Origin: SMWD01 sp964629475
GTDB lineage: Bacteria > Pseudomonadota > Gammaproteobacteria > Steroidobacterales > GCA-2729495
Direction: 5' to 3'
Assembly: GCA_964629475.1 (NCBI GenBank)
Contig: CAZVQW010000001.1
Span: forward strand, 186,001-250,000
Length of the DNA stretch: 64,000 bases
The notes beneath the pieces were generated by a model. That model worked only from the letters and a program-made list of their open reading frames with translations. It did not search any database and was not told where the DNA came from. Shown piece after piece: positions 34,401 to 41,705 of the stretch (the stretch's first letter is position 1; each line of letters opens with the position of its first letter). The position numbers and the translations under genes were made by a program.

Positions 34401-35369
34401 ATGTCGATAAACCGTAACGAATGGATCTGGCACAACGGCAAACTCATCCCGTGGGACCAGGCACAGGTGCACGTAATGACTCATGCGCTGCATTACGGTT
34501 CATCGGTCTTCGAGGGTATCCGCGTCTACGCAACGCCGAATGGCTCGCAGGTTTTTCGCCTGCAGGCACATACGCGGCGCCTGTTCGATTCGGCGAGAAT
34601 TCACCGTATCCCGATCCCCTTCTCGGCTGACGAGATCGACGCCGCATGCCGCGATGTCGTCGTCGAGAACAAACTGACCAACGGCGCCTATATTCGGCCG
34701 CTCGCATTTCGCGGCTACGGTGATATCGGCCTGGCACCCAAACCTGACCACCCCACCGATGTTTCAGTGGCGGCATGGCAATGGGGTACGTACCTGGGTG
34801 ACGATGCGCTGGAAAATGGTGTCGATGTTTGCATCTCATCCTGGCAACGCGCCGCGCCGAACACCATTCCGGCGCTGGCCAAGGCCGGCGGCAACTACCT
34901 GTCGAGCACGCTTGTCAGTCTCGAGGCACGCGATCGCGGTTTTCACGAAGGCATCGCCTTGTCGACTGACGGCACGATCAGCGAGGGCGCCGGTGAAAAT
35001 CTGTTCCTGATCCGCGATGGTGTTATCCATACACCGAGCGCAAGTGCATCAATTCTGACCGGTATCACGCGAGCCAGCGTCATGGTGTTGGCCAAAGAGC
35101 TCGGGCTGGATGTTGTCGAACTACGGCTGCCGCGTGAGATGCTGTATATCGCCGACGAAATCTTTCTGACCGGAACGGCCGCGGAGGTTACACCGGTACG
35201 TTCCGTGGACCGAATCGAAGTCGGTACGGGCAAACGTGGTCCGATCACGAAACAATTACAGGATGCTTTTTTCGGTTTGTTCGATGGCCGAACCGCGGAC
35301 AAATGGGGCTGGCTTGAGCCCGTCGGAGATTCGAAAGGTGACACGTTGAACAGTGAAAAGAGCGACTGA
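34401..35369 (+). CDS. ilvE: Branched-chain amino acid aminotransferase
   Basis: A 322-residue class IV PLP transaminase of the IlvE group (E. coli, 309). HALHYGSSVFEGIRVY near 29-44, the Lys in ALAKAGGNYLSS near 155, and the signature SEGAGENLFLIRDGVIHTP near 194 with ILTGITRASV are clear. It performs the last step of leucine, isoleucine and valine synthesis. Its place between leuA and leuC is not the usual one and suggests that this copy is tuned to leucine. A REP palindrome (35379-35446) lies just after it and may shape the stability of the mRNA between ilvE and leuC. Confidence 0.95.
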   Translation: MSINRNEWIWHNGKLIPWDQAQVHVMTHALHYGSSVFEGIRVYATPNGSQVFRLQAHTRRLFDSARIHRIPIPFSADEIDAACRDVVVENKLTNGAYIRPLAFRGYGDIGLAPKPDHPTDVSVAAWQWGTYLGDDALENGVDVCISSWQRAAPNTIPALAKAGGNYLSSTLVSLEARDRGFHEGIALSTDGTISEGAGENLFLIRDGVIHTPSASASILTGITRASVMVLAKELGLDVVELRLPREMLYIADEIFLTGTAAEVTPVRSVDRIEVGTGKRGPITKQLQDAFFGLFDGRTADKWGWLEPVGDSKGDTLNSEKSD

Positions 35370-35378
35370 GAAACAAGA

Positions 35379-35446
35379 TGTGGGAGCGGCTTTAGCCGCG
35401 ATGGATATGCCAATCTAAGATAATCGCGGCTAAAGCCGCTCCCACA
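35379..35446. repeat. REP-like palindrome, copy 3
   Basis: A 68-bp palindrome between ilvE and leuC with arms TGTGGGAGCGGCTTTAGCCG and the complementary GCTAAAGCCGCTCCCACA. It has the same length as copy 1. It is the only copy inside a presumed operon. Confidence 0.85.
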
Positions 35447-35583
35447 TTCCCTAAATTCGTCATTATCCTATGTATTATTAATGTTTTATCATACAGTTAA
35501 CAACTTTTTAAAGAATTAACATCAAGTCTTGACAGGGGTTTCTTACCCCATTTTATTCATCAAAGTATCTGGAGTTCATTGGA

Positions 35584-36987
35584 ATGAGCGGTAAATCGCT
35601 ATTCGAAAAGGTCTGGGAAGATCACCTGGTCACCAGGGAATCCCCGGCTAACCCTGCCGTGCTGTATATCGACCTGCACCTGATTCACGAAGTCACAACA
35701 CCCCAGGCATTCACGCTGTTGCGCGAGAACGGTTGGCCGGTGCGTCGACCCGATCTGACGCTGGCAACGCTCGACCACTCGACGCCAACCGTACCCGTCA
35801 CGAGCCTGAAGGACCTCGACGTCGTATCCGCACCGGATCAGGCCGCACAGATTCGCCAGATGGTGCAAAACTGCAAAGACTTCGGCATCGAGTTGCACGG
35901 TTTCGGCAGTGATCAGCGTGGCATCGTGCATGTAATCGGCCCCGAAATTGGGGCAACGCAACCCGGTAAAACCATCGTCTGTGGTGACAGTCATTCGAGT
36001 ACACATGGCGCATTCGGCGCGCTGGCATTCGGCATCGGCAGCACCGAGGTCGGCCACGTGCTTGCGACGCAATGCCTGTTACAACGCAAACCGAAGACCA
36101 TGGCCATTAATTTCAACGGCCAACTGCCGACCGGCGTCACCGCCAAGGACATCATTCTGGCAACGATCGGCGAGATTGGCGTGGACGGCGGCACCGGTCA
36201 TGTCATCGAGTATCGTGGCGAAACCATTCGTGGATTGAGCATGGAAGAGCGCATGACGATCTGCAATATGTCCATCGAGGCCGGCGCGCGCGCGGGCATG
36301 ATGGCGCCCGATGACACGACCGTCGAATTTCTGAGCGGACGGCCACAGGCGCCGACAGGAGCCGATTGGGACACGGCGGTCGAGCGCTGGCTCAGCCTGC
36401 CGTCCGACGACGACGCGACGTTCGATAAAGAAATCTCGATCGATGTGTCAAAACTCGTACCGATGGTCACGTTCGGCACGAACCCGGGCATGGTCGTTCC
36501 GGTTTCCGCTGCGGTACCAGCCGGCGATGGTGATTTGAGTTTCAGGAAAGCGCTGGACTATATGGGACTCGAATCGGGCCAACCGATGCAACAGACCTCC
36601 GTCGATGTCGTGTTTGTCGGCAGTTGCACGAACTCGCGGCTACCCGATCTGCGTGCCGCGGCCGGGGTTTTGAAAGGACACAAAGTGGCAGACTCAGTAC
36701 GCATGCTGGTAGTGCCGGGTTCGGAAATCATCAAGCAGCAGGCCGAAGCGGAAGGCCTGCATGAAATCTTCATGGCAGCCGGCGCCGAATGGCGTGAGGC
36801 CGGATGCTCGATGTGCCTGGGCATGAATGGCGACATATTGCAGCCGGGCCAGTTATGCGTCAGTACCAGCAATCGCAACTTCGAAGGTCGCCAGGGTATC
36901 GGCGGCCGAACGGTATTGGCGAGCCCCGAAACAGCCGCCGCATCGGCCGTCACCGGGCACATCACCGATCCGCGCACGATGCTCTGA
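35584..36987 (+). CDS. leuC: 3-isopropylmalate dehydratase large subunit
   Basis: A 467-residue aconitase-family subunit (E. coli, 466). The 4Fe-4S ligands are in VGSCTNSRLPDLRAAAGVLKG near 344 and in GCSMCLGMN near 404 with the C-x2-C pair. HSSTHGAFGALAFGIGSTEV near 138 is the substrate-site signature. With LeuD it isomerises 2- to 3-isopropylmalate. The gene is 214 bp after ilvE, with an AT-rich region upstream that could hold an extra promoter, and is followed by leuD after 16 bp. Confidence 0.96.
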   Translation: MSGKSLFEKVWEDHLVTRESPANPAVLYIDLHLIHEVTTPQAFTLLRENGWPVRRPDLTLATLDHSTPTVPVTSLKDLDVVSAPDQAAQIRQMVQNCKDFGIELHGFGSDQRGIVHVIGPEIGATQPGKTIVCGDSHSSTHGAFGALAFGIGSTEVGHVLATQCLLQRKPKTMAINFNGQLPTGVTAKDIILATIGEIGVDGGTGHVIEYRGETIRGLSMEERMTICNMSIEAGARAGMMAPDDTTVEFLSGRPQAPTGADWDTAVERWLSLPSDDDATFDKEISIDVSKLVPMVTFGTNPGMVVPVSAAVPAGDGDLSFRKALDYMGLESGQPMQQTSVDVVFVGSCTNSRLPDLRAAAGVLKGHKVADSVRMLVVPGSEIIKQQAEAEGLHEIFMAAGAEWREAGCSMCLGMNGDILQPGQLCVSTSNRNFEGRQGIGGRTVLASPETAAASAVTGHITDPRTML

Positions 36988-37003
36988 ACCGGGAAACAGA
37001 ATC

Positions 37004-37588
37004 ATGAAAAAACTCTCACACATTCGATCTAAAACCGTCGTGCTGCCGCAGACCGACATCGACACCGATCAGATCATGCCGGCACGATTTCTAACGACGA
37101 CGGACAAAGAAGGCCTCGGTAAGGCCGCATTCGCCGACTGGCGCTTTGACGACAACGGCGACCCACTGCCTGATTTTCCGCTGAACAAGCCGGGCGCCGC
37201 CGATTGTCAGGTGCTTGTCGCCGGTAATAATTTTGGTTGCGGCTCATCTCGCGAACATGCGCCGTGGGGACTGGTCGATTTCGGCTTTCGCGCCGTCATC
37301 AGCACGCAGTTCGCCGACATCTTCCGTAATAATTCTCTGAAAAACGGTCTCGTGCCGGTCATCGTCGATACCGACGTGCATGCCTGGCTGCTCGATAATC
37401 CCGGCGCCGAGGTCGAGATCGACGTGGCCACAGCAACACTGAGCCTGCCGGACGGACGCAGCGTCAAATTTCCACTCGATGGTTTCTCGCAGCACTGCCT
37501 GCTTGAGGGCATCGATCAACTCGGCTTCCTGCGCAGCAAGGAGGCCGACATCAGCGCATTTGAACAGGCACGCACATGGAAGCCCTGA
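37004..37588 (+). CDS. leuD: 3-isopropylmalate dehydratase small subunit
   Basis: A 194-residue small subunit, a normal length for LeuD. QTDIDTDQIMPARFL near 17-31 and VAGNNFGCGSSREHAPWGLVDFG near 68-90 are the swivel-domain signatures. The frame is open from 36827, but that would overlap leuC by 160 bp; the ATG at 37004 behind GGGAAACAG is the start. Its last 13 bases overlap leuB. Together with LeuC it forms the isopropylmalate isomerase. Confidence 0.95.
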   Translation: MKKLSHIRSKTVVLPQTDIDTDQIMPARFLTTTDKEGLGKAAFADWRFDDNGDPLPDFPLNKPGAADCQVLVAGNNFGCGSSREHAPWGLVDFGFRAVISTQFADIFRNNSLKNGLVPVIVDTDVHAWLLDNPGAEVEIDVATATLSLPDGRSVKFPLDGFSQHCLLEGIDQLGFLRSKEADISAFEQARTWKP

Positions 37589-38649
37589 TCGCGGTCCTGG
37601 CCGGTGACGGTATCGGGCCGGAAATCATGCACGAAGGCGTGCGCGTCCTCGAAGCCGTTGGTGATTGCGGAGGCCATCAATTCGAATTGCACGAGGCGCT
37701 GATCGGCGGTGCGGCAATCGATGCTACCGGTAATGGATTTCCAGACGAGACCCGCGCCGTGGTCGGTGAAGCCGACGTCGCGCTGCTCGGTGCGGTCGGC
37801 GGGCCGAAGTGGAGTTCTCCGGATGCGCCGGTGCGCCCCGAGCAAGGACTGCTGGACCTGCGGGCCGCGATGAACGTTTATGCAAACCTGCGTCCGGTCA
37901 AGACGCACCCTGCCCTGTATTCGGCCTCACCTTTACGCCCAGAATATCTCGCTGATGTGGACATCATGGTCGTTCGCGAGTTGACCGGCGGTATTTATTT
38001 CGGTGAAAAACATCGCACGGCGGACGCGGCCACCGATGTCTGCACCTATCATCGCAGTGAAATCGAACGCATCGTGCGCATGGCGGCACAGTTCGCACGC
38101 GAGCGTCGCGGCAAGGTCGTATCGATCGACAAAGCGAACGTCCTCGAAACGTCACGCCTGTGGCGCAATGTGACCGATGAATTGTTCCGTGAAGAATTTG
38201 CCGATCTCGAACTGGAGACGCTGTACGTCGATGCAGCCGCCATGCATCTGCTGTCACGGCCGAGTGATTTTGATGTGCTCGTTACCGAGAATATGTTCGG
38301 CGACATCCTCACCGATGAGGCCTCGATGTTGTGCGGATCGCTCGGCATGTTGCCGTCGGCATCACTGAATGAAGATCGCCGTGGATTGTACGAACCGATT
38401 CATGGTTCTGCGCCGGACATCGCCGGGCAGGATATTGCCAACCCCTGCGCAACGATCCTGACGGTTGCGATGATGCTGCGCTATTCGCTGGGTCTCGGTG
38501 AAGAAGCCACGCTTATCGAGTCAGCCGTGTACGCGGCCATCGAAGCCGGCTACCGGACAGGCGACATTGCCCTGGCCGACACGAAGCCGGTCGGCACATC
38601 GGTCATGGGCGACCAGGTGATCGAGCAATACCGGCGCCTGGCCGGCTAA
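37576..38649 (+). CDS. leuB: 3-isopropylmalate dehydrogenase
   Basis: A 357-residue LeuB that oxidises 3-isopropylmalate with NAD and releases CO2. AVLAGDGIGPEIM near 5-17, the VVRELTGGIYFGE segment near 133, DKANVLETSRLWR near 188 and NMFGDILTDEASMLCGSLGMLPSASL near 238-263 are the beta-decarboxylating dehydrogenase signatures. It overlaps leuD by 13 bp. It closes the leu operon and converges on metB, with only 5 bp between the stop codons. Confidence 0.96.
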   Translation: MEALIAVLAGDGIGPEIMHEGVRVLEAVGDCGGHQFELHEALIGGAAIDATGNGFPDETRAVVGEADVALLGAVGGPKWSSPDAPVRPEQGLLDLRAAMNVYANLRPVKTHPALYSASPLRPEYLADVDIMVVRELTGGIYFGEKHRTADAATDVCTYHRSEIERIVRMAAQFARERRGKVVSIDKANVLETSRLWRNVTDELFREEFADLELETLYVDAAAMHLLSRPSDFDVLVTENMFGDILTDEASMLCGSLGMLPSASLNEDRRGLYEPIHGSAPDIAGQDIANPCATILTVAMMLRYSLGLGEEATLIESAVYAAIEAGYRTGDIALADTKPVGTSVMGDQVIEQYRRLAG

Positions 38650-38664
38650 CTGAACTAACCGGCC
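38640..38664. terminator. Hairpin over the leuB/metB stop codons
   Basis: GGCCGG (38640-38645) and CCGGCC (38659-38664) form a 6-bp GC stem across the convergent junction and include both stop codons in or near the stem. There is no T-tract, so it would be at most a weak bidirectional terminator. Confidence 0.35.
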
Positions 38665-39821
38665 GTTGCCGCCGCATCGAGTCCCTTCAACACGTCACGA
38701 ACCAGGTCCTCGGTGGCCTCTATACCGACCGACAGCCGCACGAGCCCGTCAGTAATACCGGCCTCGGCCAGGCTGTCGGCGTCAAACGTGGCGTGCGTCA
38801 TCGTCGTCGGGTGCGCCGCCAGGCTTTCTACACCGCCGAGTGATTCGGCCAATGTAAACAGCTCGACAGTCTCGAGAAACAAACGCGCCGCAGCCGTGCC
38901 TCCCGTCAATTCAAAGCTCAGCATGCCACCGTATCCGAGTTGCTGGCGGGCAGCGATATCGTGCCCCGGATGTGTTTTCAATCCCGGATAATGTACGCGA
39001 CTCACAGCGTCGTGGTCGCCAATAATTTCCGCCAGCGACGATGCATTCTTTTCATGCTGCTGCATGCGCGCATACAACGTGCGTATGCCGCGCATAGTCA
39101 GGAAACTGTCGAATGGCGAACCGGATAAGCCGAGCGCATTGGCCCACCATTGCATCTGCTCGTGCAACTCTTCACTCGCCGCAACCACGGCGCCACCGAC
39201 CATGTCGCTGTGACCGTTGATATATTTTGTCGTCGAATGCACGACAAGATCGGCACCGTGCTCGATCGGACGCTGTAATGCCGGCGACAGAAATGTATTG
39301 TCGACCACCATCAGCGCATTGCTTTGCTCAGCCAGCTTTTTTGTTTGCGCCAGATCGACAATGCGTAGCAGCGGATTAGTCGGGCTTTCAACCCAGACCA
39401 TCTTTGCACCTTCGGCTAACGCGGCGCCCAGCACCCTGGGATCGGTCTGATCGACGAGTTCGACACGGAACAGGCCGCGGTTGGCCAGCCCGTTTAAAAG
39501 CCGAAATGTGCCACCATAACAATCCCGCGGACCCACAATTAGATCGTCGGGATCCAGCATCTGACACGCAAGCGTCACGGCACCCATGCCCGAAGCGGTG
39601 ACGGTCGCCCCAAAGCCACCCTCAAGTTCAGCCAGTACGCCGGCCAGGGCTTCTCGCGTCGGGTTGCCGGAGCGCGTGTAGTCATATTCGCGCGGCGTTT
39701 CAAATCCGGCAAAACTAAAATTCGTCGTCAGGTAAACCGGCGGCATCACGGCACCGTGTTGCGTATCGGTATCGACCCCGGCCCTGACCGCCTGGGTCTG
39801 GCGCGCCTTATCTTTCTTCAT
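38655..39821 (-). CDS. metB: Cystathionine gamma-synthase/lyase-type PLP enzyme
   Basis: A 388-residue Cys/Met-metabolism PLP enzyme, very close to the 386 of E. coli MetB. YDYTRSGNPTREALAGVLAELEGG near 47-70 carries the cofactor-phosphate Tyr and Arg, VVDNTFLSPALQRPIEHGADLVVHSTTKYINGHSD-type sequence near 172 has the Schiff-base Lys in HSTTKYINGHSD. MetB makes cystathionine from an acylhomoserine and cysteine; a gamma-lyase role is possible since the two are hard to separate. I start at the ATG at 39821; the frame runs open to 39857. It is transcribed leftward and alone. REP copy 4 lies upstream. Confidence 0.85.
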   Translation of the reverse strand: MKKDKARQTQAVRAGVDTDTQHGAVMPPVYLTTNFSFAGFETPREYDYTRSGNPTREALAGVLAELEGGFGATVTASGMGAVTLACQMLDPDDLIVGPRDCYGGTFRLLNGLANRGLFRVELVDQTDPRVLGAALAEGAKMVWVESPTNPLLRIVDLAQTKKLAEQSNALMVVDNTFLSPALQRPIEHGADLVVHSTTKYINGHSDMVGGAVVAASEELHEQMQWWANALGLSGSPFDSFLTMRGIRTLYARMQQHEKNASSLAEIIGDHDAVSRVHYPGLKTHPGHDIAARQQLGYGGMLSFELTGGTAAARLFLETVELFTLAESLGGVESLAAHPTTMTHATFDADSLAEAGITDGLVRLSVGIEATEDLVRDVLKGLDAAATAG

Positions 39822-39930
39822 AACCTGTAAACCCGCCGAAAAACTGTGCCCATGCACTGAAGGGCGCGCAGTTTAGCTCGATTAGGGGAGTCGAATCCAA
39901 CCGGATATACAACAATCCATAATCGTTCGG

Positions 39931-39993
39931 AGGAGCGGCTTCCGGCCGCGAATCCCTATGCTGGCATTCCATTCGCGGCTGGAAGCCGCTCCT
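39931..39993. repeat. REP-like palindrome, copy 4, interrupted by the IS110 element
   Basis: Arms AGGAGCGGCTTCCGGCCGCGAA and ATTCGCGGCTGGAAGCCGCTCCT. The right arm stops at CT (39992-39993), the insertion point of the IS110-family element. The expected continuation ACGACATGG is found at 41226 on the far side of the element. Confidence 0.85.
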
Positions 39994-40005
39994 TGTATGT
40001 TGGCA

Positions 40006-40190
40006 GTCTACTCTGATTAGCTATCAGAGTAGACGGGCAGCGTGGAGAGACTGAGCCGCTCCTGAGGCCATAGAACCTGTGACGTAGATCAGCCTCCCGT
40101 TGCCACGCCACCCGCCAAAGAGATTGTATGGTATCCAAGCCTGCGAGGCTGCATAAACAAGGTAAGTTGAAGCGGTGGCTGTCTCTTTTC
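40006..40190 (+). ncRNA. Candidate bridge RNA of the IS110 element
   Basis: The 5' non-coding end folds as expected for an IS110 bridge RNA. A stem-loop with a perfect 12-bp stem (40006-40017 / 40023-40034) comes first. Next a loop bounded by GCGTGG/CCACGC (40040-40045 / 40103-40108) contains AGCCGCTCCT (40054-40063), identical to the left target flank, and CGTAG (40083-40087), complementary to core plus right flank CTACG. A second loop bounded by AAAGAGA/TCTCTTT (40117-40123 / 40182-40188) contains ATGGTATC (40128-40135), identical to the right end of the element, a hairpin AGCCT-GCG-AGGCT, and ACAAG (40157-40161), complementary to core plus left end CTTGT. About 185 nt in all. Confidence 0.75.
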
Positions 40191-40215
40191 TAAAACTAAC
40201 GAGAGGAGTTTTGCC

Positions 40216-41202
40216 ATGTACTTCATTGGTTGTGATGTGTCCAAAGCAACGCTGGATGCTGCCTGGTTCAATGAAACCAGCGGCAACTGGGTCGAAAAAC
40301 AAAAGATCCCAAACAGCCGTGGCGGCTGGAAAAGCTTATTGAAATCCATGCTGACAGCGTGTGACTGCGAAGCAGACGATATCTGCCTGGTTGTCGAGGC
40401 CACGGGTGTGTATCACCGGCCGTTGGCAGATCTGGCGTATGGTGCCGGCGTTCGCGTCGTGATCACCAACCCCGGCCGGGCAGCTGAACATGCCAGCAGC
40501 CACAATCGCCTCAACAAGAGCGATCGCCTCGATGCGCGGGGTCTGCAGCAGTATGGTCGTCAGCTCGAGAAAGCCCATGAGTATGTGCCCGACAGCCCGC
40601 AAATACAGGCCTTGCGAGCCATGCTGTCGCGCCTGCGCCAACTCGACAAGGATATACAGCGCGAACGCAATCGCCTGGAGAAGTGCGCCTTTATTGCCCA
40701 AAGCCAGGTGCTGGCGGCCTCTATTCAGCGCCAGGTCCGCCAGCTCAGCAAGGAGCGCAAGCTCATTCAGGGCAAGATCGATAGCCTCATCAATGAACAC
40801 CGCCCACTCAGGCATATCCAAGTGTTGCTCATGACGATCAAGGGCTATGGCAAAATCACCAGTCAATGGTTGTTGCCACTGCTGTACCGCGAGCAGTTCG
40901 AGTCGGCCAGGCAACTGGCCGCCTTCCTCGGACTGACGCCGGTACACCGAACGTCCGGAACATCACTGAAAAAATGCGGTCGGTTAAGCGGCCGAGGTGA
41001 TCGTTACATGCGCTCGCGATTGTATATGCCAGCCGTCTGCGCCAAGCGTCATGATCCCGCCATGCCTGCTTTCTATGACCGTCTGATCCGGCGCGGCAAG
41101 ACACCCAAGCAGGCTCTTACCGCCATCATGAGAAAAATGGTCCATGTCGCTTATGGCGTCATCAAGAATGACGAGCCATATCACTGCCCGGTGTCCGCTT
41201 GA
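40216..41202 (+). CDS. IS110-family DEDD/serine recombinase
   Basis: A 328-residue transposase with an N-terminal RuvC-like DEDD domain (YFIGCDVSKATLDAAW at 2-17 with the first Asp, VVEATGVYHRPLA near 59 with Glu, NKSDRLDARGL near 98 with the two Asp) and a C-terminal Transposase_20 domain (LLMTIKGYGKITSQ near 205, then RQLAAFLGLTP and HRTSGTSLKKCGRLSGRGD near 244-262 with the candidate nucleophilic Ser). A central coiled coil lies at about 130-190. The gene is full length and undamaged. The ribosome site GAGAGGAG is well placed. IS110 enzymes cut and rejoin DNA under guidance from a bridge RNA made from the same element. Confidence 0.93.
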   Translation: MYFIGCDVSKATLDAAWFNETSGNWVEKQKIPNSRGGWKSLLKSMLTACDCEADDICLVVEATGVYHRPLADLAYGAGVRVVITNPGRAAEHASSHNRLNKSDRLDARGLQQYGRQLEKAHEYVPDSPQIQALRAMLSRLRQLDKDIQRERNRLEKCAFIAQSQVLAASIQRQVRQLSKERKLIQGKIDSLINEHRPLRHIQVLLMTIKGYGKITSQWLLPLLYREQFESARQLAAFLGLTPVHRTSGTSLKKCGRLSGRGDRYMRSRLYMPAVCAKRHDPAMPAFYDRLIRRGKTPKQALTAIMRKMVHVAYGVIKNDEPYHCPVSA

Positions 41203-41265
41203 CTCCGGTCTGAAACATGGTATCTACGACATGGGCTCTTGCAATTGGTGAGCCATTCAACTAAT

Positions 41266-41283
41266 GTACTAGCGCGTTAATAC
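41266..41283 (+). promoter_or_regulatory. trpO-like palindrome before the TrpR-family gene
   Basis: GTACTAGCGCGTTAATAC matches its own reverse complement at 14 of 18 positions. It keeps the CTAG-N4 half-site spacing of the E. coli trp operator. It lies 11 bp before the start of the TrpR-like gene, overlapping a weak candidate promoter (TTGCAA 41239-41244, 17 bp, TAATGT 41262-41267). Autoregulation, and control of the his genes behind it, is a reasonable inference. Confidence 0.55.
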
Positions 41284-41294
41284 AGTGGTATATT

Positions 41295-41606
41295 ATGAAA
41301 GATCATCGAGTGTTAAGTCCACGGCAGGAAGTCGCTGCCGAAGACGAATTATTTAGTGCACTGCTCGGCCTGCAAACCGTTGGGGAATTGCGTGCCTTTT
41401 TCCACGATCTGTGTACGCCGGCTGAATTACAGGCCTTGAAAGACCGCTGGGCTGTCGTCGAGTTGCTTGCCGATGGCATGACTTACCGCACCATTCACGA
41501 ACAGACCGGCGTCAGTGTCACAACTGTCGGACGGGTAGCGCGCTGCCTGACCGACGGTGCCGGCGGCTACCGCAGGGCACTTGAAGAACTCAAGCCTGAT
41601 AAATAA
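41295..41606 (+). CDS. TrpR-family YerC/YecD-type regulator, likely of histidine synthesis
   Basis: A 103-residue protein of the TrpR-like YerC/YecD family. It is all helical, with FFHDLCTPAELQALKDRWAV near 35-54 and the helix-turn-helix MTYRTIHEQTGVSVTTVGRVARCL near 62-85, which aligns with the TrpR DNA-binding helices. It starts 100 bp before hisG and is co-oriented, and such genes precede his operons in other bacteria, so histidine is the expected effector (inference). The TrpR-like palindrome at 41266 lies upstream. The IS110 element ends just 69 bp before the start codon. No strong ribosome site is visible. Confidence 0.85.
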   Translation: MKDHRVLSPRQEVAAEDELFSALLGLQTVGELRAFFHDLCTPAELQALKDRWAVVELLADGMTYRTIHEQTGVSVTTVGRVARCLTDGAGGYRRALEELKPDK

Positions 41607-41608
41607 GC

Positions 41609-41646
41609 CATGAATATGGGTCATGAACATGGGCCATATTCATGGA
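41609..41646 (+). promoter_or_regulatory. Perfect 12-bp hairpin between the TrpR-like gene and hisG
   Basis: CCATGAATATGG (41609-41620) and CCATATTCATGG (41635-41646) form a perfect 12-bp stem with a 14-base loop, beginning two bases after the stop of the TrpR-like gene. There is no T-tract. It may control mRNA processing or be an operator; a small open frame inside it (41611-41667) has only two His codons. Confidence 0.6.
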
Positions 41647-41705
41647 CGAGCAAAACAGACAAGTAAATACGGGCCCGCAAACTGGCCGGTTAAAGGAATT
41701 TACGA

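Larger units (their letters stand above)
39994..41225 (+). mobile_element. IS110-family insertion sequence, intact, inserted in a REP palindrome
   Basis: A 1232-bp element with one transposase gene. The boundaries are set by comparison inside the window: joining the left flank (AAGCCGCTCCT, ending at 39993) to the right flank (ACGACATGG, from 41226) gives the same sequence as the right arm of REP copy 2 at 25076-25094 (GCCGCTCCTACGACATTG region). A CT dinucleotide (39992-39993 and 41224-41225) is the shared core. There are no terminal inverted repeats and no target duplication beyond the core, as known for IS110. When circularised, TTGACT in the right end (41199-41204) would lie 16 bases from TATCTT spanning the junction, giving a promoter toward the 5' end, as reported for IS621. 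Confidence 0.85.

Noticed and set aside
36827..37003. Upstream extension of leuD
   Set aside because: Entirely within leuC. The ATG at 37004 has a ribosome site and gives the expected LeuD N-terminus.
41611..41667. 18-codon open frame as a his leader peptide
   Set aside because: It has only two His codons and no terminator follows, so it does not look like a classic his attenuator.
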